Assembly: GCF_030718995.1 (NCBI RefSeq)
Contig: NZ_CP132204.1
Location: 3,968,001 to 4,032,000 of the forward strand
Direction: 5' to 3'
From: Arthrobacter oryzae
GTDB lineage: Bacteria > Actinomycetota > Actinomycetes > Actinomycetales > Micrococcaceae
Length of the DNA stretch: 64,000 nucleotides
The translations under genes were made by a program, and so were the position numbers. Positions 30,067 to 38,479 of this stretch are shown in pieces. The number at the start of each line of letters is the position of its first letter. Position 1 is the first letter of the stretch. The notes below the pieces were generated by a model, which did no database searches, was not told the DNA's origin, and saw nothing but the letters and a program-made list of their open reading frames with translations.

Positions 30067-30885
30067 ATGAACGGCCAGAACGGAGTGCGCACCCCGGCGA
30101 AACTCCTGCTCATCGTGGTGCTGGTAGTGGGAGGTGCCGCGCTTGCCGGCGGGGCGCTTTTTCAATGGACCGGCCCGCGTCCGGATCCGGTATCACCAGC
30201 ATCCGCTCCGGCGGGGGCCGTGCCGTCGCCAGCATCCGCTCCGGCGGGGGCCGTGCCCCTCACCGACCTCCGGGCGCTGGTCAGCGGTCCCGGGGCGCTG
30301 ACCATCAGCGTCCTGGGGGACTCCACCGGGGATGAACCGGGCGAATGGGTCGACTTGTGGGCCCGGGACCTGGCGGCACGCGGAACCGTTACCCTCCACT
30401 TCTGGGACGCGGCCGCAGGCAACTGGGATGCGCATCCCACGGTGTACCCGGGTCCTGATCGATCCATCACTGTCTGGAACGGTTCCCGGGCAGGCGCCTC
30501 CTACGGCTATCCGCTCGAACACCTGCACCGGATCCAGCCCTCGCGGCCTTCGTTCACGGTGCTCAATTTCGGGCACAACCCGTACCCGGACCGGGCTGAC
30601 GAGGGGGCCGCGGAGCTTCTGGCGGCTTCTGACGCCAAGTGGGCCGCGCCGGTTCCGGCAGCAATCGTCCTGCAGAACCCTTCGTTGGGAATGTGGCAGG
30701 AGCAAACGGCGGGCAGTGTGTCCGCGCTTCGGGGCTGGGCGCCGGGGGCGGGCTACCCCGTGATCGACGTCAACGAAGCGTTCCGGGCACGTGGAGGCCT
30801 GCCTGGCCTGCTGGCGGACGACGTCCATCCGAATCCAGCAGGGCAGCGGCTGTGGGCGGACACAGTCCGTGCCGCCCTGGGTTGA
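30067..30885 (+). CDS. Secreted or membrane-anchored SGNH/GDSL hydrolase
   Basis: This 272-residue protein has an N-terminal hydrophobic anchor or signal (LLLIVVLVVGGAALAGGALF, residues 13-32). A Pro/Ala linker made of two copies of PASAPAGAVP is encoded by a 33-bp direct repeat. The SGNH hydrolase domain follows, with block I VLGDSTGDE (nucleophile Ser 86), a block III-like LNFGHN and the catalytic pair DDVHPN (around D251 and H254) near the C-terminus. Family members are esterases or lipases, often acting on cell-wall acetyl groups or lipids. The substrate is unknown. It faces the helicase gene tail to tail. Confidence 0.83.
   Translation: MNGQNGVRTPAKLLLIVVLVVGGAALAGGALFQWTGPRPDPVSPASAPAGAVPSPASAPAGAVPLTDLRALVSGPGALTISVLGDSTGDEPGEWVDLWARDLAARGTVTLHFWDAAAGNWDAHPTVYPGPDRSITVWNGSRAGASYGYPLEHLHRIQPSRPSFTVLNFGHNPYPDRADEGAAELLAASDAKWAAPVPAAIVLQNPSLGMWQEQTAGSVSALRGWAPGAGYPVIDVNEAFRARGGLPGLLADDVHPNPAGQRLWADTVRAALG
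30196..30257 (+). repeat. Direct repeat in the SGNH linker
   Basis: Two identical 29-bp copies (30196-30224 and 30229-30257), period 33 bp, encode PASAPAGAVP twice. Identity at every base indicates recent duplication and probable length variation by slippage. Confidence 0.9.
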
Positions 30886-30900
30886 TGGCCGGAGCCCCGG

Positions 30901-33447
30901 TCAAAGCCTGTTGACGTCGGTCACCCGCACCACAGCGGTGCCGGTCTCATCCGACGCCGCCAGGTCCACCTCCGCAGAGATCCCCCAGTCGTGGTTTCCG
31001 GCAGGGTCGGCAAAAATCTGCCGGACCTTCCACATACCAGGTTCCTCGGTGATGATGAGCAGGCCCGGTCCGCGGGCGTCCGGACCGGTTCCGATGTCGT
31101 TGTGTTCGTCGAAGTAGTCGTCCAGGACGTCCTCCCAGCGGTCGGCATCCCAGCCGGTGCCGCCGTCGAGCTCGCCGAGTTCCGTGGCAGCCTCATCGGC
31201 GAAGAGTTCCACGCGCCGGAACATTTCGTTCCGGACCATCACCCGGAACGCCCTGATGTTGGAGGTCAGCGACGGCGGCGGAGGCGGGGGAGCGTCGTGC
31301 GGTGTCGGGGCGGCGCCGGAGGTGAGCTCCTCCCACTCGTCCAACAAGCTTGAGTCCACCTGCCGGACCAGCTCACCGAGCCAGGCAATGAGGTCCTCGA
31401 GGTCTTCCCGCAGGGCATCCTGCGGGACCGTCTGGCGCAGCGCCTTGAAGCCGTCGGCCAGGTACCGCAGCACGATGCCTTCGGAACGGGCCAGGCCATA
31501 GAACTGGACGAATTCGCCGAAGTTCATGGCCCGCTCATACATGTCACGGACCACGGACTTGGGAGCGAGTTCGAAGTCGCCCACCCACGGCGCTGCCTTG
31601 CGGTAGACGTCGAACGCTTCGCCCAGGATTTCCGCGAGCGGCTGGGGATAGGTGACGTCTTCCAGCATGGCCATCCGCTGGTCGTACTCGATGCCGTCTG
31701 CCTTCATCGCAGCGATGGCTTCCCCGCGGGCCTTTTTCTGCTGGGCCGAGAGGATCTGCCGGGGCTTTTCCAGCGTGGATTCGATGACGGACACCACGTC
31801 AAGGGCGTACGACGGCGACTCCGGATCAAGGAGTTCCAGTGCCGCCAGCGCAAACGGCGAGAGCGGCTGGTTCAGCGCGAAGTTGGCCTGCAGGTGGACC
31901 GTGAGCCGGACGGTCCTGCCGTCGGGTCCCTGTTCCCCGGCCGGGATCCGTTCCACCACTCCTGCGGCCAACAGTTCCCGGTAGATGCCCAGCGCCTTTT
32001 TCATCAGCTGCAGCTGTGAGCTGCGTGGTTCATGGTTTTCCGTGAGCAGCCGCCGGGCGGCCTTGAACGGGTCGCCGGGCCGTTCCATCAGGTTCATCAG
32101 CATGGCGTGGGTCACGGTGAAGCTTGACGTCAGCGGATCCGGCACCGAGGAAACCAGGCGGTTGTAGGTGGGTTCACCCCAGGACACGAAGCCCTCCGGC
32201 GGCTTCCGCTTGACCACCTGGCGGAGCTTCTTCTGGTCGTCCCCGAACTTTGCAGTGGCCTTGGCCATCGCCTTGACGTTCTCGATCACATGCTCCGGGG
32301 CCTGCACCACCACGGTGCCGGCGGTGTCGTAGCCGGCCCGTCCGGCGCGGCCTGCGATTTGGTGGAACTCGCGGGAGTTCAGCAGCCGGGTGCGGACGCC
32401 GTCGTACTTGCTGAGGGCGGTGAGCAGGACCGTGCGGATGGGCACGTTGATGCCCACGCCCAGCGTGTCGGTGCCGCAGATGACCTTGAGCAGGCCGGCC
32501 TGGGCCAGCTGCTCCACCAGCCGGCGGTACTTCGGGAGCATGCCCGCGTGGTGGACGCCGATGCCGTGGCGGACCAGCCGGTTGAGGGTCTTGCCGAACC
32601 CGGCCGCGAAGCGGAAGCCCGCAATCAGCTCGGCGATCTTGTCCTTCTCCTCACGCGTGCAGACGTTGATGCTCATCAGGTTCTGGGCGCGGTCGATCGC
32701 CTCCAGCTGGCTGAAGTGGACCACGTACACCGGGACCTGCCTGGTGGAGAGCAGCTCTTCAAGGGTCTCGTGGACCGGCGTCTGCTCGTAGTAGTAGTGC
32801 AGCGGAATCGGACGTTCAGCGGAACTGACAGTCGTCGTCGGGCGCCCCGTCAGCTCGGTGAGGCCGGCCTCGAAGCGGCTGACATCGCCCAGCGTTGCGG
32901 ACATCAGCAGGAACTGGGCCTGCGGCAGCTCCAGAAGCGGCACCTGCCAGGCCCAGCCGCGCTGCGGGTCGGAGTAGAAATGGAACTCATCCATGATCAC
33001 CGCGCCCAGATCCGCACCGGCCCCCTCGCGCAGGGCGATGTTGGCGAGGATTTCTGCAGTGCAGCAGATGATCGGCGCGTCCTGGTTGACGCCTGAATCA
33101 CCGGTAATCATCCCCACGTTTTCGGCGCCGAAGATTTCGCACAGGGCGAAGAACTTTTCCGACACGAGTGCCTTGATGGGCGCCGTGTAATAGCTGCGAT
33201 CTCCCCGGGCCATCGCCTGGAAGTGCGCGGCGATTGCCACCAGGGACTTGCCGGAGCCTGTCGGAGTAGCCAAAATGACGTTGTCGCCGGACGCCAGCTC
33301 CATGATGGCTTCGTCCTGCGCAGCGTAGAGTGACAGCCCCCGGCTTTCGGTCCACTCGACGAAGCGGGTGTACAGCTCGTCCGGATCGTGGGCCGTCCCG
33401 CTGGAGGTGCGTTCGGCCGGGACAGGGAGCTGCTCAACGAGTTTCAT
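30901..33447 (-). CDS. DEAD/DEAH-box RNA helicase with DUF3516
   Basis: This superfamily 2 helicase of about 848 residues resembles the actinobacterial Ski2-like proteins with a C-terminal DUF3516. Visible motifs are the Q-motif area YAAQDEAIMEL, motif I ATPTGSGKS, motif II DEFHFYSD, motif III LLMSATLGD and motif VI HQIAGRAGRAGYD. The second half (from about residue 470) carries the DUF3516 region with RQILSAQQKKARGEAIAAM and FVQFYGLARSEGIVLRYL. The last 100 residues are acidic. A role in RNA turnover or ribosome maturation is likely for the family but unproven. ATG 33447 is chosen over TTG 33456 because a minus-strand TAAGCT lies 8 nt before it. Confidence 0.88.
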   Translation of the reverse strand: MKLVEQLPVPAERTSSGTAHDPDELYTRFVEWTESRGLSLYAAQDEAIMELASGDNVILATPTGSGKSLVAIAAHFQAMARGDRSYYTAPIKALVSEKFFALCEIFGAENVGMITGDSGVNQDAPIICCTAEILANIALREGAGADLGAVIMDEFHFYSDPQRGWAWQVPLLELPQAQFLLMSATLGDVSRFEAGLTELTGRPTTTVSSAERPIPLHYYYEQTPVHETLEELLSTRQVPVYVVHFSQLEAIDRAQNLMSINVCTREEKDKIAELIAGFRFAAGFGKTLNRLVRHGIGVHHAGMLPKYRRLVEQLAQAGLLKVICGTDTLGVGINVPIRTVLLTALSKYDGVRTRLLNSREFHQIAGRAGRAGYDTAGTVVVQAPEHVIENVKAMAKATAKFGDDQKKLRQVVKRKPPEGFVSWGEPTYNRLVSSVPDPLTSSFTVTHAMLMNLMERPGDPFKAARRLLTENHEPRSSQLQLMKKALGIYRELLAAGVVERIPAGEQGPDGRTVRLTVHLQANFALNQPLSPFALAALELLDPESPSYALDVVSVIESTLEKPRQILSAQQKKARGEAIAAMKADGIEYDQRMAMLEDVTYPQPLAEILGEAFDVYRKAAPWVGDFELAPKSVVRDMYERAMNFGEFVQFYGLARSEGIVLRYLADGFKALRQTVPQDALREDLEDLIAWLGELVRQVDSSLLDEWEELTSGAAPTPHDAPPPPPPSLTSNIRAFRVMVRNEMFRRVELFADEAATELGELDGGTGWDADRWEDVLDDYFDEHNDIGTGPDARGPGLLIITEEPGMWKVRQIFADPAGNHDWGISAEVDLAASDETGTAVVRVTDVNRL

Positions 33448-33455
33448 TGCTTTCA

Positions 33456-33461
33456 AGCTTA
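33456..33461 (-). promoter_or_regulatory. Possible leaderless-type -10 (TAAGCT) of the helicase gene
   Basis: TAAGCT on the minus strand lies 8 nt before ATG 33447. No Shine-Dalgarno sequence is visible. The spacing is slightly longer than in the other cases. Confidence 0.35.
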
Positions 33462-33557
33462 GTGCCCGCCGCCAATGGGTGGTTCTTCCTTGGTCGCGGG
33501 GCCGGCCGGGGCTAGGCTCGGCCTGACGGCAAGAGCACGAGCCATTGGAGGGCGTCT

Positions 33558-34337
33558 TTGAAATGGGATCCTGCGAAGTACGTGGAGTTCGGGAACCACC
33601 GCGACAGGCCGTACTTTGACCTCACGGCGCGCGTCCATGCTGACAATCCGCGCCACGTGGTGGACCTCGGTTGCGGGCCCGGCAACCTGACAGCCACGCT
33701 GGCCGAACGCTGGCCCGCTGCCGAGGTTGTCGGCATCGACTCGTCCGCCGAAATGCTGCGCCAGGCTGAAGACCATACGGCGCAGTACGCGAACCTTTCC
33801 TTTGCGCTCCGGAACATTACCGAATGGATGCCGTCGGACCTGACGGATGTGGTGGTGACCAATGCGGCCCTCCAGTGGGTCCCCGGGCACACCGGGCTGC
33901 TGGCCGGCTGGCTGGAGGCACTCAGGCCGGGCGGCTGGTTCGCCATGCAGGTTCCCGGCAATTTCGGTTCTCCCTCCCATGCGCTGATGAGGCAGCTTGC
34001 CGAGTCCGGCCGCTGGAAGGAAGCGCTCGACGGCGTGCTGCGCCACGATGACGCTGTCGCCGAGCCCGCCGAATATCTGAACATCATGCTGGACGCCGGC
34101 TGCGACGCCGACGCCTGGGAAACCACCTACCAGCAGGTGCTTCAGGGGCCGGACCCGGTGCTCGAGTGGGTCAGGGGAGCAGGGCTGCGTCCGGTGCTTG
34201 CGGCGCTGGCGCCGGAAGAGGCTGCGGAATTCGAAGCCGAATATTCGGCGCTGCTCAGGGACGCCTACCCTGCCACCGCCCACGGCACCATCTTTCCGTT
34301 CCGGAGGACCTTCGCAGTCGCTCGGAAACGGGCCTGA
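33558..34337 (+). CDS. tam: Trans-aconitate 2-methyltransferase (Tam)
   Basis: This 259-residue SAM-dependent methyltransferase starts at a TTG with a GGAGGG site 6 nt upstream. The N-terminus MKWDPAKYVEFGNHRDRPYFDL is the Tam hallmark. The SAM motif HVVDLGCGPGNLTATLAERW and the post-I Asp in VVGIDSSAEML follow. Tam esterifies trans-aconitate, an inhibitor formed spontaneously from cis-aconitate, and so protects the TCA cycle. A TAGGCT at 33513-33518 is a possible -10. The ABC exporter genes follow 28 bp downstream, so they could share a transcript. Confidence 0.93.
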   Translation: MKWDPAKYVEFGNHRDRPYFDLTARVHADNPRHVVDLGCGPGNLTATLAERWPAAEVVGIDSSAEMLRQAEDHTAQYANLSFALRNITEWMPSDLTDVVVTNAALQWVPGHTGLLAGWLEALRPGGWFAMQVPGNFGSPSHALMRQLAESGRWKEALDGVLRHDDAVAEPAEYLNIMLDAGCDADAWETTYQQVLQGPDPVLEWVRGAGLRPVLAALAPEEAAEFEAEYSALLRDAYPATAHGTIFPFRRTFAVARKRA

Positions 34338-34365
34338 GAATGCCGTCACTGCGGGGGGAGGTGCG

Positions 34366-36114
34366 GTGCTCCGGGGCCTGATGCTGCGGCTGCTCGCCAC
34401 GCACAAACCGGCGGTGCTGGCCATCGTGGTGCTTCAGCTCGTCCAGACAACGGCCAATCTCCTGCTGCCCACGCTCAATGCCTCGGTGGTCGACGACGGA
34501 ATCGTCAAGGGTAATACAGACCTCATTCTTCGGCTGGGCGGCTGGATGGCTGCAATTGCCGCTGTCCAGGTAACTGCTGCGCTGGCCGCGGGATACCTCA
34601 GCGCCAATGTGGCCATGAAGCTCGGCCGCCAACTGCGCCTGGAGCTTTTCGCGAAAGTCCAGACGCTGTCCTCCCAGGAAGTGGCGATGTTTGGTGTGCC
34701 AAGCCTGGTCACACGTGCCACCAACGATGTGCAGCAGATCCAGGCGCTGGCCGTGCTGGTTTTCACCATGCTGGTGGCGGCGCCTGCGATGGGGATCGGC
34801 GGTGTTGTGCTGGCCCTGAACCAGGACGTGGCCCTTTCCGGCATCGTGGTGGCCATCGTGCCGGTGCTGGCGCTCATTATGTACGTGATCGTCCGCCGGC
34901 TGGTGCCCCTGTACCGCGAAGGGCAGGTCCTCGTCGACCGCATCACCAGCGTGTTGCGGGAGCAGATCATCGGCGCCAACGTCATTCGCGCCTTTGTCCG
35001 CCAGGCACACGAGGCGCGCCGGTTCGCCGTCGTCAACCGTGACCTGACCCGGAACAACCTGCAGTCGGCGCTGCTGGTGGCAGGAATGCTGCCGCTGATC
35101 ATGATCGTGGTTAACCTGTCGTCCGTGGGCGTGGTGTGGTTCGGCGGCCACAGGATCCAGGCCGGGGAAATGCAGATCGGCGCACTCACGGCGTTCATTG
35201 CCTACATCCTGCAGATCCTCATCGCCATCATGATGGCGATGTACGTTCTGACGACCGCTCCCAGGGCCGCCGCCTGCGCGGAACGGATCCGGGCCGTGCT
35301 GGAGACCCGCCCGGCCATCGCGGATCCGCCGGTTTCCCGTTCGGGGCTGCCCCACGGGCGGCGCGCACCCGGCGGCACGGTGGAATTCCGGGACGTCACT
35401 TTTTCCTATCCCGGAGCTGAGGCGCCGGTGCTGGACCGCATCAGCTTTACGGCTTCGCCGGGCACCATCACCGCCATCATCGGTTCCACCGGCAGCGGAA
35501 AGTCAACACTGATCAACCTGTTGCCCCGGTTCCTGGACGCCACCGCAGGGGACGTCATGATCGGCGGGCATAACGTCCGCTCGCTTCCGCTTCATTTCCT
35601 GCGGGACAGCCTGTCGCTGGTGCCCCAGCGTGCCTATCTCTTTGCCGGCACCGTGGCCGAGAACCTGAGGATAGCCGCCCCCCATGCCAGCGACGAGGAC
35701 CTCTTCCGCGCGCTGCGTACCGCCCAGGCGGAGGACTTTGTCCGGGAACTGCCGCAGGGACTCAACAGCGCCGTCGGCCAGGGCGGTACCAACCTGTCCG
35801 GCGGACAGCGCCAGCGCCTGTGCATAGCCCGGGCTCTGCTGCGCGACGCTCCGGTGTACCTGTTCGACGACAGCCTCTCGGCGCTGGACTATGCCACGGA
35901 CGCCCGCCTCCGCCAGGCGCTCGCCCCGCTCACGCGCCGATCCACGGTGATCATCGTGGCCGAGCGCATCGCCACCATCCTTGATGCGGGCCTCATCCTG
36001 GTGCTGGACCAGGGCAGGCTCGTTGCCCAGGGGACGCACGCGGAACTCATGCGCACCTCGACGGTGTACCAGGAAATCGCCGCCTCACAGCTTGCGCTGG
36101 GAGGCAGTCTATGA
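34366..36114 (+). CDS. ABC exporter half-transporter with degenerate ATPase site
   Basis: This 582-residue type-IV ABC exporter subunit has six transmembrane helices (about residues 10-310) and a nucleotide-binding domain. Walker A is GSTGSGKS (373-380), the signature LSGGQ is intact (from 477), but the Walker B glutamate is Asp (LFDDSLSALD, D502). The H-loop His is replaced by Glu (IIVAERIATI, E533). Such changes mark the non-catalytic domain of heterodimeric exporters such as LmrCD, BmrCD or TM287/288. The GTG at 34366 follows a GGGGGGAGG site. Its stop overlaps the start of the partner subunit. Lipids, peptides or drugs are possible substrates. Confidence 0.92.
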   Translation: MLRGLMLRLLATHKPAVLAIVVLQLVQTTANLLLPTLNASVVDDGIVKGNTDLILRLGGWMAAIAAVQVTAALAAGYLSANVAMKLGRQLRLELFAKVQTLSSQEVAMFGVPSLVTRATNDVQQIQALAVLVFTMLVAAPAMGIGGVVLALNQDVALSGIVVAIVPVLALIMYVIVRRLVPLYREGQVLVDRITSVLREQIIGANVIRAFVRQAHEARRFAVVNRDLTRNNLQSALLVAGMLPLIMIVVNLSSVGVVWFGGHRIQAGEMQIGALTAFIAYILQILIAIMMAMYVLTTAPRAAACAERIRAVLETRPAIADPPVSRSGLPHGRRAPGGTVEFRDVTFSYPGAEAPVLDRISFTASPGTITAIIGSTGSGKSTLINLLPRFLDATAGDVMIGGHNVRSLPLHFLRDSLSLVPQRAYLFAGTVAENLRIAAPHASDEDLFRALRTAQAEDFVRELPQGLNSAVGQGGTNLSGGQRQRLCIARALLRDAPVYLFDDSLSALDYATDARLRQALAPLTRRSTVIIVAERIATILDAGLILVLDQGRLVAQGTHAELMRTSTVYQEIAASQLALGGSL

Positions 36115-38057
36115 CCGAAAGCACGACGGCGGCGGTCGCCGGCGGCGGACCTGTCGCCGGTGCCTGGGCCACCGGCCGGCGCCTCCTGGGACTTCTGGGG
36201 CCGGTCAAATGGCGGATGCTCGCCGCCGTGGCGGCCACGTGCGCGTTTGTGGCCCTCAACGTGACAGCGCCCAAATTGCTGGGTGACGCCACGGACGTCG
36301 TCGTCGACGGGGTCTTTGGAGGCACCTTCAGCGAACAGGAGCTGGCCTCCCTGCTGCTGATCGTGGCAGTGATGTACCTCGGGGCGTCTGTTTTTAGCTG
36401 GGTGCAGGGCGCCGTCACCGCGACGGCGGTGCAGCGGGTGAGCTACCGGTTGCGGGCCGCCGTGGAGGACAAACTGCCGCGCCTCCCGTCTGCGCATTTC
36501 GACGAGCAGCGCCGCGGCGATGTCCTCAGCAGGGCCACCAACGACGTAGACAACATTTCGCAGGCCCTGAACCAGCTGCTGAACCAGCTGATCCTGTCCG
36601 TGCTGATGCTGTTCGGCGCACTGTCGATGATGCTCTGGCTGTCACCGTTGCTGGCGGTCATTGCGCTGGTGACTGTGCCGTTTTCCGCGCTCGTCACGGT
36701 CCTCGTGGCGCGGAAGTCCCAGGCGCATTTCTCCAAACAGTGGAGCACCACGGGCGAACTCAACGCGCACCTGGAGGAGTACATCACCGGCCACGAGGTG
36801 CTCAAGGCTTTCGGCCGGCAGGGGATGGCCACCGAGACCTTCACCAACAGCAATGACAGGCTGTTCCGGACCAGCGCCCGCGCACAATACGTCTCCGGGG
36901 CCGTCCAGCCCCTGCTGGTGTTCGTCTCCAACCTCAATTACCTTGCCGTGGCCGTGGTCGGGGCCCTGCAGGTCACGGCCGGCGCGATGACCATCGGCGG
37001 AGTCCAGGCCTTCATCCAGTTCAGCCGGCTCTTCAGCCAGCCCATCAGCCAGATCGGCGGCACGGTGACGCTGATCCAGTCCTGCATCGCCTCAGCCGAG
37101 CGCGTGTTCGCACTGCTCGACGCGACCGAAATTCCGCCGGAGAGGGTGGCACCCGGGCAGGCGGACCCGGTTCCGGGGGAGTCGGTGCAGGGGGACCCGG
37201 TGCAGGGGGAGCCGGTGCCTGGGGAGCCGTCAGGCGCCCTCAATCCAGGAACCGAAATCGACCAAACCGGAATCACCCGAGTCGGGGTTGCCGGCGGCCG
37301 CGTGGTGTTCGACGCCGTCACCTTCGGTTACAGCAGTGAAGCACCCGTGGTCCATGAACTGTCCTTCACCGCCGAGCCGGGCCGGACCGTCGCCATCGTG
37401 GGCCACACCGGTGCAGGCAAAACCACCATGGTGAACCTGCTGATGAGGTTCTACGAGCTGGATTCCGGCCGGATCACCATCGACGGGGTGGACATAACGG
37501 AATGCTCGCGGGATGAGCTCCGGTCCATGATCGGGATGGTGCTGCAGGACGCCTGGGTGTTCACCGGCACCATCAGGGAGAACATTGAATACGGCCGCCC
37601 CGGTGCGAGTGACGCGGACATCCAGGCCGCGGCCGAAGCCACGTTGGTGGACCACTTTGTCAGGGCCCTGCCGGACGGCTACGCGACAGTGTTGGGCAAC
37701 GACGGCGACAGCCTAAGCCACGGCCAGCGCCAACTGATCACCATCGCCAGGGCACAGCTGGCCGGCCGCAGCATCCTGGTTCTGGACGAGGCGACGAGTT
37801 CGGTGGACACGCGCACTGAGGTGCAGATCCGGCGCGCGATGCTGCAGCTGAGGCAGGGCCGGACCAGCTTTGTGATTGCCCACCGTTTGTCCACCGTGCG
37901 GGACGCTGATCTAATTCTGGTCATGGACCACGGACGAATCGTTGAACAAGGGAACCACCACCAGCTGCTCGCAGCCAACGGGCACTACAGCAGGCTCTGC
38001 GATGCCCAGTTCGCCGGCAAGGAAGAGGCCTTGCGCGCAGGGGAGTCCGGGCTGTGA
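36111..38057 (+). CDS. ABC exporter half-transporter, catalytic partner
   Basis: This 648-residue partner of the preceding subunit is coupled by an ATGA overlap. Six helices precede the nucleotide-binding domain with Walker A GHTGAGKT (431-438), a normal Walker B glutamate (LDEATSSVD, E560) and a normal H-loop His (AHRLSTV, H591). The signature motif is altered to LSHGQ (535-539). That is the complementary defect expected in a heterodimer where this signature faces the partner's degenerate site. Between the membrane and ATPase domains is a 40-residue acidic linker encoded by four 15-bp tandem repeats. A GntR regulator gene overlaps its 3' end. Confidence 0.92.
   Translation: MTESTTAAVAGGGPVAGAWATGRRLLGLLGPVKWRMLAAVAATCAFVALNVTAPKLLGDATDVVVDGVFGGTFSEQELASLLLIVAVMYLGASVFSWVQGAVTATAVQRVSYRLRAAVEDKLPRLPSAHFDEQRRGDVLSRATNDVDNISQALNQLLNQLILSVLMLFGALSMMLWLSPLLAVIALVTVPFSALVTVLVARKSQAHFSKQWSTTGELNAHLEEYITGHEVLKAFGRQGMATETFTNSNDRLFRTSARAQYVSGAVQPLLVFVSNLNYLAVAVVGALQVTAGAMTIGGVQAFIQFSRLFSQPISQIGGTVTLIQSCIASAERVFALLDATEIPPERVAPGQADPVPGESVQGDPVQGEPVPGEPSGALNPGTEIDQTGITRVGVAGGRVVFDAVTFGYSSEAPVVHELSFTAEPGRTVAIVGHTGAGKTTMVNLLMRFYELDSGRITIDGVDITECSRDELRSMIGMVLQDAWVFTGTIRENIEYGRPGASDADIQAAAEATLVDHFVRALPDGYATVLGNDGDSLSHGQRQLITIARAQLAGRSILVLDEATSSVDTRTEVQIRRAMLQLRQGRTSFVIAHRLSTVRDADLILVMDHGRIVEQGNHHQLLAANGHYSRLCDAQFAGKEEALRAGESGL
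37164..37223 (+). repeat. Tandem 15-bp repeats in the exporter linker
   Basis: Four imperfect 15-bp units of the form GASYCGGTKCMKGGG encode (D/E)(P/S)V(P/Q)G in the linker between membrane and ATPase domains of the second exporter subunit. The G-runs could also form secondary structure. Confidence 0.85.
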
Positions 38058-38434
38058 GCGGTGTGAACGAATTTCCCGGGACCTGGAAGCCGAACCAAGG
38101 CAGTTCCGTGCCGCTCTTCGAACAGTTGCGCCTGAACATCATCGAGCGGGCGGACAGCGGCGTCCTTGCCCCAGGCACCCGCCTGCCGGCGGTTCGCAGC
38201 CTGGCCACCGCCCTGGGCGTGGCTCCGCACACCGTGGCCCGCGCATATAAGGAACTGGAAGCGGCAGGAGTCGTTGCAACCCGCGGCAGACACGGAACCA
38301 TCGTCTGCGCCAGGGACGAAGCCTGGTCCTCGCTGAGTGCGGCGGCGGCAGAATTCGCTACCGCGGCCAAGGCCCAGGGCGCCAGCTTCGCCGAGGCGGT
38401 CCAGCTGTTGGCGGCGGCCTACGACGCCGAATAG
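38054..38434 (+). CDS. GntR-family regulator (YtrA-like)
   Basis: This 126-residue regulator has a winged helix-turn-helix of the GntR family at residues 20-85. It includes SVPLFEQLRLNIIERADSGVLAPGTRLPAVRSLATALGV and APHTVARAYKELEAAGVVATRGRHG, followed by a short C-terminal dimerisation helix region of 40 residues. The absence of a large effector domain places it in the YtrA subfamily, whose members typically control adjacent ABC transporter genes. The GTG start overlaps the exporter stop (GTGA), so it is cotranscribed with its probable targets. Confidence 0.88.
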   Translation: MSGVNEFPGTWKPNQGSSVPLFEQLRLNIIERADSGVLAPGTRLPAVRSLATALGVAPHTVARAYKELEAAGVVATRGRHGTIVCARDEAWSSLSAAAAEFATAAKAQGASFAEAVQLLAAAYDAE

Positions 38435-38450
38435 GCGGCCGCATGGAAAT

Positions 38451-38466
38451 TCGAAGAAGTTTTCGA
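38451..38466. promoter_or_regulatory. LexA-like SOS box upstream of uvrA
   Basis: TCGAAGAAGTTTTCGA has perfect 5-bp outer arms (TCGAA/TTCGA) like the Gram-positive LexA box TCGAAC-N4-GTTCGA, but the inner C and G are changed. It directly abuts the uvrA -10 region, so a bound repressor would block initiation. SOS control of uvrA is well known; binding here is inferred. Confidence 0.45.
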
Positions 38467-38467
38467 T

Positions 38468-38473
38468 TAGCAT
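38468..38473 (+). promoter_or_regulatory. Leaderless-type -10 (TAGCAT) of uvrA
   Basis: TAGCAT, a 6-nt spacer, then the GTG at 38480. No ribosome-binding site precedes this start. Confidence 0.55.
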
Positions 38474-38479
38474 TAGTGG

